DNA of 64,000 bases. It comes from Chrysophaeum taylorii (Eukaryota; Sar; Pelagophyceae; Pelagomonadales; Pelagomonadaceae). The translations under genes and the position numbers were made by a program. The DNA lies in contig JAQMWT010000037.1 in the NCBI GenBank assembly GCA_029834535.1, positions 124,001-188,000 on the forward strand. Direction: 5' to 3'. The notes beneath the pieces were generated by a model. It was not told the origin of the DNA. It made no database searches and was given only the letters and a program-made list of their open reading frames with translations. This document shows, in pieces, positions 27,770 to 38,390 of this stretch. The first letter of the stretch is position 1; the number at the start of each line of letters is the position of its first letter.

Positions 27770-28138
27770 ACTATAGGTGAACTTACTGGGACAAGGTGAA
27801 TTTACTGGGGTTGGAGATTGGGATTAGGTGAATATAGTGACCAGGTGAGCTTACTGGGGCCAGATGAACTTACTGGGGGTTTTAGAGTAAACTCAAAGGT
27901 TAGCGGCGTGTGCGGATCAAGGCAGCTTAGATTGGCGGAGGCGAGAGCGACGAGCTCGAAGGAGTGGGTGTGAGCACGAGTGGGTTTACGCCGAACTTAC
28001 TGGGGTTGGAGATTTGGACTAGGTGAACTTACTGACCAGGTGAACTTATTCAAAAAATTTTCAAGAAACTTACTGGGACCAGGTGAACTTACTGGGGTTA
28101 GAGATTGGGACTAGGTGAACTTACTGGCCTGCACTTGT

Positions 28139-28345
28139 CCTTACTACTAATCGACAGATGTTTGTCTGTTTGTCTGTCTGTCTGTTTGTTTGTCCCTCGA
28201 TTTAGGGTAAGGATCAGGTAGGCCCGCGAGCCAGACATTGATCCTCCAAGCCGTCTACGGCGACCTCGCAGACTATTTCCACGACCCGCGGCGGCTCTTT
28301 CAGCGCGCCATTCTCGCGCCCCGTCGAAACGATGTTGTCGATGCT
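28139..28345 (+). mobile_element. H4: truncated Helitron/Helentron-like element
   Basis: Head-to-tail after H3. It has the shared 5' start, the TTTG/TCTG tract and the first about 110 bases of the helicase relic (QAVYGDLADYFHDPRRLFQR). It stops at 28345, where LTR element D1 begins. Confidence 0.8.
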
Positions 28346-29968
28346 GATGTGCTTGTCACAACACCGATCAGGCGCCCATACAACCTAACGTATGTGCACG
28401 TAATGCTACTTCCTTCCAACCCTCCTGTAACGGGTGCTCAGCTGGTCATATACGCGCAACCATCATACGCACGTATCATTTGCCAAAGGAGCTACATATT
28501 CTCTTGACCAGAAATCCAACGCAACATTCGTCACTTTTTCATTTAGTCTTATCAGTAACCGATGCAGCCACAGACTCCACTACTCAACTACCATTGGCAC
28601 TGGATCTTCGGCTTATTACTCAGATGCACCTGGAGCATCTTAACTTTCTTGTGACGCTCGAGCGAACACAAGCTCGTAAAACTCAGGCTATGTTCAAGCC
28701 CACCAAATACCACCAAGTGATTCATACTGTTATCCGATCGCGTGTACAACATCTTAACAACTACGCATCATCCTCTGATGATACAGAACCGCTATCACTC
28801 CGGGATGTAATGTTCGGCCACACTTATGTTCAGGCAGAACATTAAGGCTTCCTGCACCCCTTTTTTTTTAACGTTGACCGAAACGTCGTTAAACTACTCG
28901 CACTCCACGCTAGACGCTATTCTGGAGATATCTTCGCCACCGTTACCTAGGCCTTCTGCTTCGCTTGTTGATTCCGACTTCTTGTGCCAACAAGTCGACC
29001 AACTCCAGGAAACACCCCCATGGAGAACCGGCTCTTCCCTCCTACAGCCAACACCCACGTGTTACTTATACACCGTACAAGATCACAGAGCTGTTGTCTC
29101 GCTTAATACTCACCGCTCATGATCAACATGCTACCAACTACTCCTCCCCGGACGATCACCTCCTTCATCTACGTGACAAGTTGCTCTCATGCATCAGAGC
29201 ATTCCGTCCGCTCTCATGTGAATCTGAAGACTCTTCTACCTTCGTTCTTCGTTCGCCAAGTCCAACCTTTTTTTTTTGAAGACCAACTGGACACCTTTCA
29301 ACTAGATTCTCTATCACCATCCATACTGAATGCTCTACTTGCACTCACCCTTCTCTTGGCACCACATCGTTCAGCTATTGGTGTCCACCACCTAACAGCA
29401 GAAGCTGACGATGATTAATAATCCTAACACACTGTCGGTTGTATCTGTGTTTCTTAATGTTCTGTTCAAAAGGGTCAAATCGACTCTCAGTTCCACCAAG
29501 TCCAAGTCCAAGTCATAAGACCCTTCTATACTCTTGATGCTTCGTATGTGACATTTGTGACCATCAATACCGTATTCCTTCCATTTTTTTTCTTCATCAT
29601 CATCTTTCTCAAGAGATGCTCTACAGTCGCACCTTGCGCTTAAGACATCTCGAGGGGGTGCAGAGAAATCTGCTGCCTCTTACCCTTGTCCGTTAGTTAG
29701 AGAACGTGATCTCTTCCTTCTTCTTCCTTTCTACACAATCAAATAGTCCTCTGATTTGTGCCTACGCTCATCATCATGGTCTAGCGCGTCCCGAGGTATG
29801 TAGCACTATACACTTAACCTTTCTCGTGTAGTGCTATAGATGCCGCCTGTCGTGTTCTGAGGATATAGGGAACATAACCTTTCATTCCCCGAATTAACCT
29901 TCCAGACGTTCACGATGAGACGGGATGGTTTCCCAGGTGACTTACCACTGCTTGCTAAATGCTCTGCA
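28346..29968 (+). mobile_element. D1: 3' end of a copia-type LTR element (ORF3 relic plus 3' LTR)
   Basis: The 3' LTR is 29659-29968 with ends TGCAGAGAA and a slightly changed CTCTGCA. It is preceded by the polypurine tract CGAGGGGG. Upstream (28346-29440) are remains of a third reading frame that aligns by eye with ORF3 of element A: HLEHLNFLVTLERTQARKT and VIRSRVQHLNNYASSSDDTEP match the NLEILVAAW ... ETVPPM stretch of A. It is broken, with several breaks, and the 5' part is missing. The element joins the truncated H4 on the left and pol fragment B on the right. Confidence 0.7.
29659..29968 (+). repeat. LTR of D type (310 bases)
   Basis: Matches the D' LTR (44784-44971 plus 52721-52846) and the D2 LTR (53748-54065) along its length, including the words cgatctcttcctt-like and gtctagcgcgtcccg. 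It is preceded by a polypurine tract, so it is a 3' LTR. Confidence 0.85.
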
Positions 29969-31249
29969 CCCTATCTATCTCCTACAACTCCCTTTCGTGT
30001 GGAACATGGTATTAATATGTCCGCGTTCCCCCCTCACTTCCATGTCTTCAATCATGAAGTAGAAGCCGCTGTTGGTCACATAGCCACTGCCGCGTCTACA
30101 CGACTCCGGCATATGCTTAATGTATCCTATAAAGGTCACCCCCTAACAGATCCGGCACCACACTACCCGTGGGCTGTTATACATGCCATCAAATCATATA
30201 ATCTCCTCCCTAACGTTTCCCTCGAACGTATTTATAATAATGTCCTAAGCCCCCAACAAGTTTTGTTAGTCCAATGTAATGTTCCCCAACAGGACTACGT
30301 CAAACCTTTTGGTTCTGTTTGTTATCTGCATTTGGAATCTAACGAATTTCATAAATATGAAACTCGATGTCGTCCCTACATCTACTTTTGTGGTGCTAAC
30401 GTTATAAACCCTTTAATAACACCCCATGTTAATCATTTCGCCGACGTTGTCCTTAATCCTGGAAACGGCCAAGTCCGTGTTTCCTATAAACTGACTTTCC
30501 TCATCTTATTTCTAAATCTCCTCCTGATTATGAACAGCATCCACCTCCAGCACCTTCACCCGACATTCCCTTCTCTGTTCACAGCACCCCCAACGATGCG
30601 GCGCAGAGGGGGAATGCTATGCCTACCGACACTGACCACGAGAGGGGGGCTCCTTCTTCCCCTCTCCATGCTCCCTCTCCCGTTCCCGCATGTGCTCCAG
30701 CTGCTTCTGCACCCGCTACTTCCGCCACCACACCTACATCTGAAGTGTCCTCCAACACTTCACCACTTTTTCCATCTTATCGGTCTCTCCATTCCCAGGA
30801 TGTCCTACGTCTCACCCGTGGTCCTCATCACCCTCAACCTCGTCGCAAAACCAAACTCAATGATGTTCTTACTCGTATTGCTTCGCCTACTGTTGCCGCA
30901 TATAAACAAGCTGGTGGTACGCTTGCCGACTTCAAGTTTGACCTCTCCAAGCAGCACATAACTTTCTGCGACCCCACCCTCCACTCCCTTCATATTGCTC
31001 ATGGCATCCACTGGACGGCTATACATCCAGAGGGGGAATTTGCACCATCCCTTCATCACCATGTTCACCAGGCGCGTTCACAGTCCTCTTCAGTTATGTG
31101 TCATAGGAGCCATAGCCATCCATCGCCTGATGCACCTCACGTTCATTTCTGCGACGACGTCAACCTTGCAGACTTTCACCTTCCTCGAGCTCTCGTTCAT
31201 CTCATTTCTGAACATGCTCACGCTTTTCAAGTTCCTCCCGCTCAATATG
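29969..31249 (+). mobile_element. B: internal pol fragment of an A-type copia element
   Basis: A plus-strand copy of the integrase to RT linker region of element A. It starts within the integrase core (TPFRVEHGINMSAFPPHF, HVFNHEVEAAVGH with the catalytic Glu) and runs to FQVPPAQYV. It is near-identical to element A over about 1.3 kb. Both ends are cut off, on the left by D1 and on the right by the 3' LTR of A. Fossil, broken. Confidence 0.85.
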
Positions 31250-31643
31250 TGGAGAGATTTGACCCTCTCCGGGTACATGGTAGAGACTGCGTGCAGTCTT
31301 AGGCGTGTACAGACCATTCCGCTTGTCACATGCTACTACACAAGGTAGGGATTTAAGCCCGAACTCCTTAAGGACATTAGGTCCCATAGAAGCGTTTACA
31401 CTGACAACGAGGAACGAAGCCTCTGTTAATTAAACAGAAAACCCCGTACCTGACGGTACGCACCTGGAGGCCTACTCCATGTTGGAAAAGAGCTTCAGAC
31501 TGGGTTCTTCATAGTCATGAACAAGTAATTGCGGAAGGGTAAGGAAGGGAAGAGGGAAAGCCGTATTACGGAGAGAAAACCCTCTTGTAGAGATAGGTGT
31601 GAAATGTTCCAGTGTCGCACACATAATAGTGTAGCTCTCTGGA
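31250..31643 (-). repeat. 3' LTR of element A
   Basis: 394 bases, about 98 percent identical to 43004-43397. On the plus strand it runs from tggagagatttgacc to tagctctctgga. End positions are certain to within about 3 bases. Confidence 0.9.
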
Positions 31644-31760
31644 CCCCCTCAACGTGTGAAAACGGTTTATGCATTTCAGACGTTCTTGAAGCGGAACTTG
31701 TGCAATATACATGAGAACAGTGAACAATGGAACAAACAACAACAGAACAGGACAAATTAA

Positions 31761-33812
31761 TTATGACGTCGAGCGTGTTGTGATGTTGCGCAAAGAAGCA
31801 GTATCGGTATCCACAACATCAGATGCGTGGTCCAATTCATCCTCGCTATTATCGTCCAGTTCCTTTAACTCTGGAGAAGACGAATTATGATCATCGGAGG
31901 ATAGGTCGTTAGCAGTGTTGGTATTGTGCGTGGTCATTGCATCACTCAAGGTGACCAAGGGTGACGTAGCAGACGGGCGGAATGACATAGCAGCATCTGG
32001 TGTAAGAGCGTGTAGATCCAATGCAGGAATAACACGATCATGTGCATCAGACATAGCTGTGTGGAGGCTGTGAGCTGCTGCGTCGATTAGAACTCGCTGT
32101 GACTCATTATACGTATCTGGAGGGAACTGTCCAATAGACGAGATAAGCGACCGAGAAATGATATGGACAAATACAGCAGAGGTCGGGATTATGATGTCCT
32201 GATGCATTTGAAGACTTGACAAGATGTTATCTAACAAAGAGACATGCTTGATGTTCTCGGTCACTTGAGTATTTAGCGTTTCGTAGGTCTCTTGCATCTG
32301 TGTGAGAGAAGTTAGTGCAAGCGATAGTTGATGTTCTCGTGCCATCAATTGCTGTTCGGTGTTAGTGAGACGTAAGGATAAAGACCGAATCTCTTCTTTT
32401 AATTGGTGTAAAGATTCAGCCATATTGTCGTTAGCTTTATCTGGCGTGGGCTCAGCGGGTGGATTATCGATCGGCACTGGTGACACATCTTCAGAAGAGG
32501 TATTATCAGAGAAGGTATCAATTATATGGGATGGGTAGCCAACTTGGACTAACACGTTTTTAAATGCTAATTGTTGATCAGGTGGAAGTTGGCGAAAGTA
32601 GTTAAGCATTGGCGGTACCGTCTCGGAAGAAGTTGCGTCAAGTTGATGAGAAACATCGTTAACAAAGCGTTCGATGAGCACATTAAGTAACTCCTCAGGA
32701 TTGGTAACTACACAGGTTTTATCTTCAACGGACTGTAACAAAGACCAAGCTGCTACAAGAATCTCAAGATTTACACTCGAAATGAAGGGCAGCTGAAGTA
32801 AAAGCGGGGCGTGAGCGTCAGGGTTGACGAGAATTTTAGAAGCATCAACGTTAAGGGATGTTGCAGTCTGCATGAGCGCCTCTTTGAGCAGCTTGTTAAT
32901 AGCAATGGACTTTCCAAGGCGGAGGATTATAGCTCTTATGTGGGCAGCTGGATCATTATAACAAGAGAGTTGGAAGGGGTGCTGATTATTGCGAATTAAC
33001 GCTATCCCGTGATTCGACAAGTTGCACATCACACAAATCAACAGAAAGAAAGGGCGCGGTACATCGAAGCAGTGCGATGCATGTTGCTCAGACGCGAGAT
33101 GATCCTCAATAATTTGTCGTATCCTGTCCGTTTTAAGCTCATCTTCAGTGCACATGATGAGTACAAGGGGTGTACCCGGCATATCGGTTTTGTTATAACA
33201 TTTTGTACACGCCACATGTACTTTGACAACCCCTTTAATGGGTGGAAAGCGGTGAAAGCGAATACCTTCATTAGGTGATATAGCGGGGGCATTCCGAATG
33301 CGCTTTGCTTTGACGCACAGCAATGAACTAAGATATTGGACGTTATCCACAAACTCTGTCTGTTGTGCTTCGGTAAGCAGCTGCTGCAAAGACTTAAGCC
33401 AACACTGAGGATCCTTATGCTGAGGGATGAGAAAATTCGGCGGGGACGCACCAAGAGCAGAGATGTTCCCTGACATCATCGCAAGTGCGTCGAACTTGCA
33501 ATGCTTGAGCAGGAAATACTCAGCCTTTGATGTTTGCGATTTAGACTGTTGTTGGACAGTTGCCTTGGGCGCCTTAGGCGTAACGGGCGTAGATTGATGT
33601 CCTTGAGCCACCGACAAATAGGTTTGATGCTTCCGATTAGGGGAACTAGTCGGAGCAACGCTTGGAGTTAGAGCATTAAAAGGTGGGGATAGTGACGATA
33701 CACCACCACGGCCACGGTTCAGGGCAGAATGGCGCCGGCTCGCAGCATCTTTGTTTTTAGTGGGATTCATCTTAAAAGGAATCTCCACATCACATCTTTC
33801 ATTACATTTCAC
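31761..33812 (-). CDS. Element A ORF3, unknown function, coiled coil
   Basis: A 683-residue frame downstream of RNase H, before the 3' LTR. Copia elements normally end with RNase H, so this is an additional gene. The N-terminal about 110 residues are Ser/Pro/Thr/Lys-rich. The middle contains a stretch with conserved-looking Cys (VHVACTKCYN, LLICVMCNLSN). Residues about 460-530 form a heptad-like coiled coil (LHQLKEEIRSLSLRLTNTEQ and onwards). The C-terminus is acidic and Ser-rich. There is no transmembrane span, so it is not an obvious envelope protein. It is related by eye to the D1 remains and probably to those at 44193-44640, so it appears to be inherited across at least two LTR types. Confidence 0.7.
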   Translation of the reverse strand: MKCNERCDVEIPFKMNPTKNKDAASRRHSALNRGRGGVSSLSPPFNALTPSVAPTSSPNRKHQTYLSVAQGHQSTPVTPKAPKATVQQQSKSQTSKAEYFLLKHCKFDALAMMSGNISALGASPPNFLIPQHKDPQCWLKSLQQLLTEAQQTEFVDNVQYLSSLLCVKAKRIRNAPAISPNEGIRFHRFPPIKGVVKVHVACTKCYNKTDMPGTPLVLIMCTEDELKTDRIRQIIEDHLASEQHASHCFDVPRPFFLLICVMCNLSNHGIALIRNNQHPFQLSCYNDPAAHIRAIILRLGKSIAINKLLKEALMQTATSLNVDASKILVNPDAHAPLLLQLPFISSVNLEILVAAWSLLQSVEDKTCVVTNPEELLNVLIERFVNDVSHQLDATSSETVPPMLNYFRQLPPDQQLAFKNVLVQVGYPSHIIDTFSDNTSSEDVSPVPIDNPPAEPTPDKANDNMAESLHQLKEEIRSLSLRLTNTEQQLMAREHQLSLALTSLTQMQETYETLNTQVTENIKHVSLLDNILSSLQMHQDIIIPTSAVFVHIISRSLISSIGQFPPDTYNESQRVLIDAAAHSLHTAMSDAHDRVIPALDLHALTPDAAMSFRPSATSPLVTLSDAMTTHNTNTANDLSSDDHNSSSPELKELDDNSEDELDHASDVVDTDTASLRNITTRSTS

Positions 33813-33886
33813 ATTTTAGCGAGCCAGTATTCCTTTACATAGGAGGGTTAGTTTAAAGTCATTTCGGACATAATGAAGGGTAAGGA

Positions 33887-36800
33887 TTAACCATCTTGTT
33901 GAGCTATGGGTTGTTGTAAGCCGAGTAACGTGCGAAATCTGCTGAAGAGCGGAGCTCCAAAGGGTTTAGTAAATCCATCGGCGATATTATGGGTACCGGA
34001 AACATGATGTAGACGTATACGTTTTAACTGTACGTAGTCGCGAATACGGAACCAGCGTGTGCTAATAGCTTTGGCCTTAGTCGCACTGTCGGGATTATTA
34101 GATAGATGAATAGCAGAGGCAGAGTCTCCAAGTATAGGACTGTTACGTATGAACGACATGTCCGATGGGAGGGGATTGTCGTGAGCATCATAATCTAGTA
34201 GCAAGTCTTTCCCTGAAGGTTGGCGGAGATAGAAGTGAGGATTTATAGCGAATGCCATTTCCGTTAACAATTTGCGTAACCAGACCACATCATCGGCACA
34301 CATATTAAGGGCGATAAGTTCACTCTCATGCGTAGAAGTAGCTGTAATAGGCTGCAACTTAGACTTCCAAGTGATGAGAGAACCAAACAAAAAGATAGCG
34401 TAACCGGTTGTAGACTTGCGGTCTTGTTCATAAGAGGGTGCATTATCGGCATCAACGAACGCGACCAATGGATCAAAATTACCTGAATTAACTTGTTCTT
34501 TAGTGTAATCCAACATGGTGGCCATGTCAGTACGATTACCGATAAGAAGTCGAAGATGGTCCATTAGAGCGGAAGAGCCAGAGTAGTACCAGAGGCGAAG
34601 ATTGCGATTTTCGGGCTTGCGCAAGTAGCGGAGCGTTCCTGTTAGTACTTGAACATGTAGAAATGCTGGATTATGCATTCCTCGAGAGCAACGACTAAGA
34701 CTTTGTGATAGATCGGGGCGACAGGCCAATTGGACAAACGTGAGCTTGCCGAGTAGAGTGGAGAAGGTATGAAGGATGAACTTGTCCATATCAGAAGATG
34801 GCTCTCCAGTTTTATACGTGGTTGATGGTGACATCGGTGTGGAAGTGGGACGTAACTGCATTAAAATGGGGTACTCTTCGAACAATGCATCAAGTTTAGC
34901 CTGACAGTCCAGTGATATAGAACCATCAGTTGTACGCGTTATGCGCATGCCTAGGAGAGTATGGACTTCCTCGAAGGTGTCGACTGAGTATTCCTTTTTC
35001 AGGGCTTGCTGGAACTCACGACGTAGAGTTTCCGAAGTACAAGTAATGACGACGTCGTCTACTGAGAGCGTGCAAATTAGAAATGTAGCGTCAGCTTGGA
35101 CTTTAGCGTAAATGCAGGTGTCTGTTCGAAATCGTGTATAGCCTAATGAATCAAAGAAGCCGTTTATGGTTTGATTCCAAAGGGCAGGGCTCTGACGTAA
35201 TCCATAGAGAGATTTAAGTAGCTTTGGGAGACGACGGCCTTGATATTTAGTATCTTCGGGATCGAGAAGGTAAATGCCTTGTGGCAGTTTGACATAGACA
35301 TGAGAGTCGATGGGAGCTTGAACAAAAGCGTTAGGGACGTCGACATGGTAGACGGGAAGTCGCAGATGAGCTGCTAGCGCCAGAACACAACGGATGCCAG
35401 TAAGCTGTGCCATAGGGCTGAATGTGTTGAAAAAATCGGTGCCCAGAGAGGCTAAGAATCCTCGTAGGACCAGGCGTGCTTTATGTTTAATGTACTGACC
35501 AGCAGCGTTGGTTTTTATACGTAGGACGAGGCGGGTGTCAATAGGCTTTGAGTTGACCATTGGCAGCGCTAGTTTAAAGCAGCCAAACTTAACAATATCA
35601 AAAATCTCTTTGGAGATGGCAGCGACATAAGCTTTGCGATCAGCGTCTGAGAGACCTTTGAGGCAGTTCAACTCATATTCATCAATTTTGATATCTTTGG
35701 CTTGAATCTTGTATTCGTCCGAACCAACCGTGCTGGGGTCATGAGTCGTCGTAAGATGAGTAATTGCGTAAGAAGCGACATTATCGTGAGTGTGAGCGTG
35801 ATCGGGATCTTCGACGAGTTGAACAACTAGTAGAGGAGCATCACCAAGGTGGGCCTCAATGTAATGCGATTGCACGGTGATATAGTCTTCGATGGCGGAG
35901 AGGTGAGGCTCGGAGGCACCATAAGAAGCGTCATTATGATCCAAAATGGAGTGGGGCGTGAACAAAGCATAAACATATTGAGCGGGAGGAACTTGAAAGG
36001 CGTGAGCATGTTCAGAAATTAAATGAACGAGAGCTTGAGGAAGGTGAAAGTCTGCAAGGTTGACGTCGTCGCAGAAGTGAACGTGAGGAGCATCAGGCGA
36101 TGGGTGGCTATGGCTCCTATGACACATAACTGAAGAGGACTGTGAAAGCGCTTGGTGCACATGGTGATGAAGGGATGGTGTAAATTCCCCCTCTGGAGGT
36201 ATAGCCGTCCAGTGGATGCCATGAGCAAGATGAAGGGAGTGGAGGGTGGGGTCGCAGAAAGTTATGTACTGCTTGGAGAGGTCATACTTGAAGTCGGCAA
36301 GCGTACCACCGGCTTGTTTATAAGCGGCAACAGTAGGCGAGGCAATACGAGTAAGAACATCCTTGAGATTGGTTTTGCGACGAGGTTGAGGGTGATGAGG
36401 ACCACGGGTGAGACGTAGGACATCCTGGGAATAGAGAGACCGATAAGATGGTAAAAGTGGCAAAGTGTTGGAGGACACTTCAGATGTAGGTGTGGTGGCG
36501 GAAGTAGCGGGTGCAGAAGCAGCTGGAGCACATGCGGGAACGGGAGAGGGAGCATGGAGAGGAGAAGAAGGAGTCCCCCTCTCGTGGTCAGTGTCGGTAG
36601 GCATAGCATTCCCCCTCTGCGCCGCATCATTGGGGGTGCTGTGAACAGAGAAGGGAATGTCGGGTGAAGGTGCTGGAGGTGGATGCTGTTCATAATCAGG
36701 AGGAGATTTAGAAATAAGATGAGGAAAAGTCAGTTTAGAGGAAACACGGACTTGGCCGTTTTCAGGATTAAGGACAACATCGGCTAAATGATTAACATGG

Positions 36801-37429
36801 GGTGTTATTAAAGGGTTTATAACATTAGCACCACATAAGTAGATGTAAGGACGACATCGAGGCTCATATTTATGAAATTCGTTAGGTTCCAAATGCAGAT
36901 AACAAACAGAACCAAAAGGTTTGAGGTAGTCCTGTTGGGGAACGTTACATTGGACTTGCTGGGGGCTTAGGACATTATTATAAATACGTTCGAGAGAAAC
37001 GTTAGGGAGGAGATTATACGATTGGATGGCATGTATAACAGCCCACGGGTAGTGTGGTGCCGGATCTGTTAGGGGGTGACCTTTATAGGATACATTAAGC
37101 ATATGCCGGAGTCGTGTAGACGCGGCAGTGGCTATGTGACCAACAGCGGCTTCTACTTCATGATTAAAGACGTGTAAGTAAGGGGGGAACGCGGACATAT
37201 TAATACCATGTTCCACACGAAAGGGGGTTGTAACATGCTGAGATAAATAGGGTTTAAAGGAATCACAATAGATTTGTTTTAGTTGTACATGAACATAAGT
37301 AGAGCAAAAATTGCGGACAAACTCAAGGGCGTTACAAAATTCGCTGGAGTTAGTGCTACGACAAAAGTACACTAACAAAAATTTAGAAATGAGACACTTA
37401 AAACAATGATATGTCGAAGGGATCCCCAT
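33887..37429 (-). CDS. Element A pol: integrase core, reverse transcriptase, RNase H
   Basis: A 1180-residue frame. The integrase core continues here with IYCDSFKPYLS (second Asp) and HVFNHEVEAAVGH (Glu). A long Pro/Ser-rich linker follows. The RT shows ARLVLRGFLASLGTDFFNTF, LPVYHVDVPNAFVQAPID (palm Asp), LLKSLYGLRQSPALWNQ and ICTLSVDDVVIT (the VDD box of copia RT). RNase H shows VAFVDADNAPS, STTGYAIFLFGS, ITATSTHESELIAL, ILGDSASAIHLS and a His-rich end (IRLHHVSGTHNIADGFTK). This is the standard Ty1/copia order and identifies the superfamily firmly. Confidence 0.92.
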   Translation of the reverse strand: MGIPSTYHCFKCLISKFLLVYFCRSTNSSEFCNALEFVRNFCSTYVHVQLKQIYCDSFKPYLSQHVTTPFRVEHGINMSAFPPYLHVFNHEVEAAVGHIATAASTRLRHMLNVSYKGHPLTDPAPHYPWAVIHAIQSYNLLPNVSLERIYNNVLSPQQVQCNVPQQDYLKPFGSVCYLHLEPNEFHKYEPRCRPYIYLCGANVINPLITPHVNHLADVVLNPENGQVRVSSKLTFPHLISKSPPDYEQHPPPAPSPDIPFSVHSTPNDAAQRGNAMPTDTDHERGTPSSPLHAPSPVPACAPAASAPATSATTPTSEVSSNTLPLLPSYRSLYSQDVLRLTRGPHHPQPRRKTNLKDVLTRIASPTVAAYKQAGGTLADFKYDLSKQYITFCDPTLHSLHLAHGIHWTAIPPEGEFTPSLHHHVHQALSQSSSVMCHRSHSHPSPDAPHVHFCDDVNLADFHLPQALVHLISEHAHAFQVPPAQYVYALFTPHSILDHNDASYGASEPHLSAIEDYITVQSHYIEAHLGDAPLLVVQLVEDPDHAHTHDNVASYAITHLTTTHDPSTVGSDEYKIQAKDIKIDEYELNCLKGLSDADRKAYVAAISKEIFDIVKFGCFKLALPMVNSKPIDTRLVLRIKTNAAGQYIKHKARLVLRGFLASLGTDFFNTFSPMAQLTGIRCVLALAAHLRLPVYHVDVPNAFVQAPIDSHVYVKLPQGIYLLDPEDTKYQGRRLPKLLKSLYGLRQSPALWNQTINGFFDSLGYTRFRTDTCIYAKVQADATFLICTLSVDDVVITCTSETLRREFQQALKKEYSVDTFEEVHTLLGMRITRTTDGSISLDCQAKLDALFEEYPILMQLRPTSTPMSPSTTYKTGEPSSDMDKFILHTFSTLLGKLTFVQLACRPDLSQSLSRCSRGMHNPAFLHVQVLTGTLRYLRKPENRNLRLWYYSGSSALMDHLRLLIGNRTDMATMLDYTKEQVNSGNFDPLVAFVDADNAPSYEQDRKSTTGYAIFLFGSLITWKSKLQPITATSTHESELIALNMCADDVVWLRKLLTEMAFAINPHFYLRQPSGKDLLLDYDAHDNPLPSDMSFIRNSPILGDSASAIHLSNNPDSATKAKAISTRWFRIRDYVQLKRIRLHHVSGTHNIADGFTKPFGAPLFSRFRTLLGLQQPIAQQDG

Positions 37430-38376
37430 TCCGAGAGAACGGATACGTAACCACCGTCACATGCCCAGGCTTCACCAGGTTGAAAAATTTTTTCGAATGA
37501 TGGTTGCTTGGTAAGGTGATGTGGATGAGGAAAGCGTTTTTTATGAATCGTACAATCCACACAGAACTTACGGTAGGGTACGTCAGATGGGTGGTGTCCA
37601 GGACTGGCAATAACCTGAACAGCTTTTATAGCTTGAGAATCACTAGAATGGTGGATGTTGTGAAAATTGGTAGCTCGTTGTTGCGCATCTCGAAATGCGA
37701 GGGTGCCCCTGGCATGAACTTTCTTATCGAAGGGTGCATGCTTCTCATGGAGCTGTCTTGGCGTTATAAGAGGAATTTGTTTTTCTTTAGTAGGAGATGA
37801 TATATCTGCGGATGAGGTGTTAGAGAGGAAGACATGAGCTACTGAATCGAGATGAAAAGATGGAAGTTCGTGGTTAGAAGCAAGATTATCACAACATGAG
37901 AGTTTTTTATTGGAGATGTAGAACATTGTAATGGAACTCTGGTGTAATATTAAGGATGTATCTGTTGGGAATATATTTGTGAAGAAGGTTGACCTATAGT
38001 TTTTGGTTAGAGAGGCATGATCAGGGTCAAACGATGGTGATAGCGTTAATTTACGCAAGTCATAGACAAGCTGACACAAATGTTTATAAATTATATGATA
38101 TGTTCCAGCCGGAATAGCATTAGCGATTATGTCACAGCATAGGTCCGGGGACAAAGACAAAAGAAAATTGATTTGGTGCGCTGTGAAGTTATTGGCGCGT
38201 GCCAATTCGCGAGTTGAGTAGTGTCGAATGCGATCGAGTCGTGGATCGTACACGAGCATATTAGCAAATCCACGAATGGTAGGAGTGGGAGTATATGGAA
38301 TGAACTTTGGCACCCATCTTCCTATCGCTTGATGTAATAAAGCCCAGATATCTGCTTTGGGACAGATGCATGTCAC
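37372..38376 (-). CDS. Element A pre-integrase and integrase N-terminal region
   Basis: A 334-residue frame. HNIHHSSD followed by CVDCTIHKKRF is the HHCC zinc-binding motif in front of the integrase. FQPGEAWACDGGYVSV contains the first catalytic Asp. The N-terminal two thirds have no recognised domain. Confidence 0.75.
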   Translation of the reverse strand: MTCICPKADIWALLHQAIGRWVPKFIPYTPTPTIRGFANMLVYDPRLDRIRHYSTRELARANNFTAHQINFLLSLSPDLCCDIIANAIPAGTYHIIYKHLCQLVYDLRKLTLSPSFDPDHASLTKNYRSTFFTNIFPTDTSLILHQSSITMFYISNKKLSCCDNLASNHELPSFHLDSVAHVFLSNTSSADISSPTKEKQIPLITPRQLHEKHAPFDKKVHARGTLAFRDAQQRATNFHNIHHSSDSQAIKAVQVIASPGHHPSDVPYRKFCVDCTIHKKRFPHPHHLTKQPSFEKIFQPGEAWACDGGYVSVLSEWGSLRHIIVLSVSFLNFC

Positions 38377-38390
38377 TTAAAGCAAACATT

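Larger units (their letters stand above)
26451..28137 (+). mobile_element. H3: Helitron/Helentron-like element with nested LINE and MITE
   Basis: Starts CCTTACTACTAATCGACAG and ends CCTGCACTTG. Its TTTG/TCTG tract is interrupted by LINE fragment F2 (26509-26854). The Pif1-helicase relic is 26910-27503, with a short internal duplication (about 27297-27315) of the GAGCCAGGGCCA word. A hAT-like MITE sits at 27512-27769. The tail 27770-28137 holds the GGTGAACTTACTGG-type repeats. H4 follows after a single T. Confidence 0.75.

Noticed and set aside
27593-27799. Small open frame covering the MITE
   Set aside because: It crosses the MITE and its flank by chance; no coding evidence.
31761-33812. ORF3 of element A as an envelope gene
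   Set aside because: No signal peptide, no transmembrane span and no glycoprotein-like pattern; coiled coil and acidic tail only.
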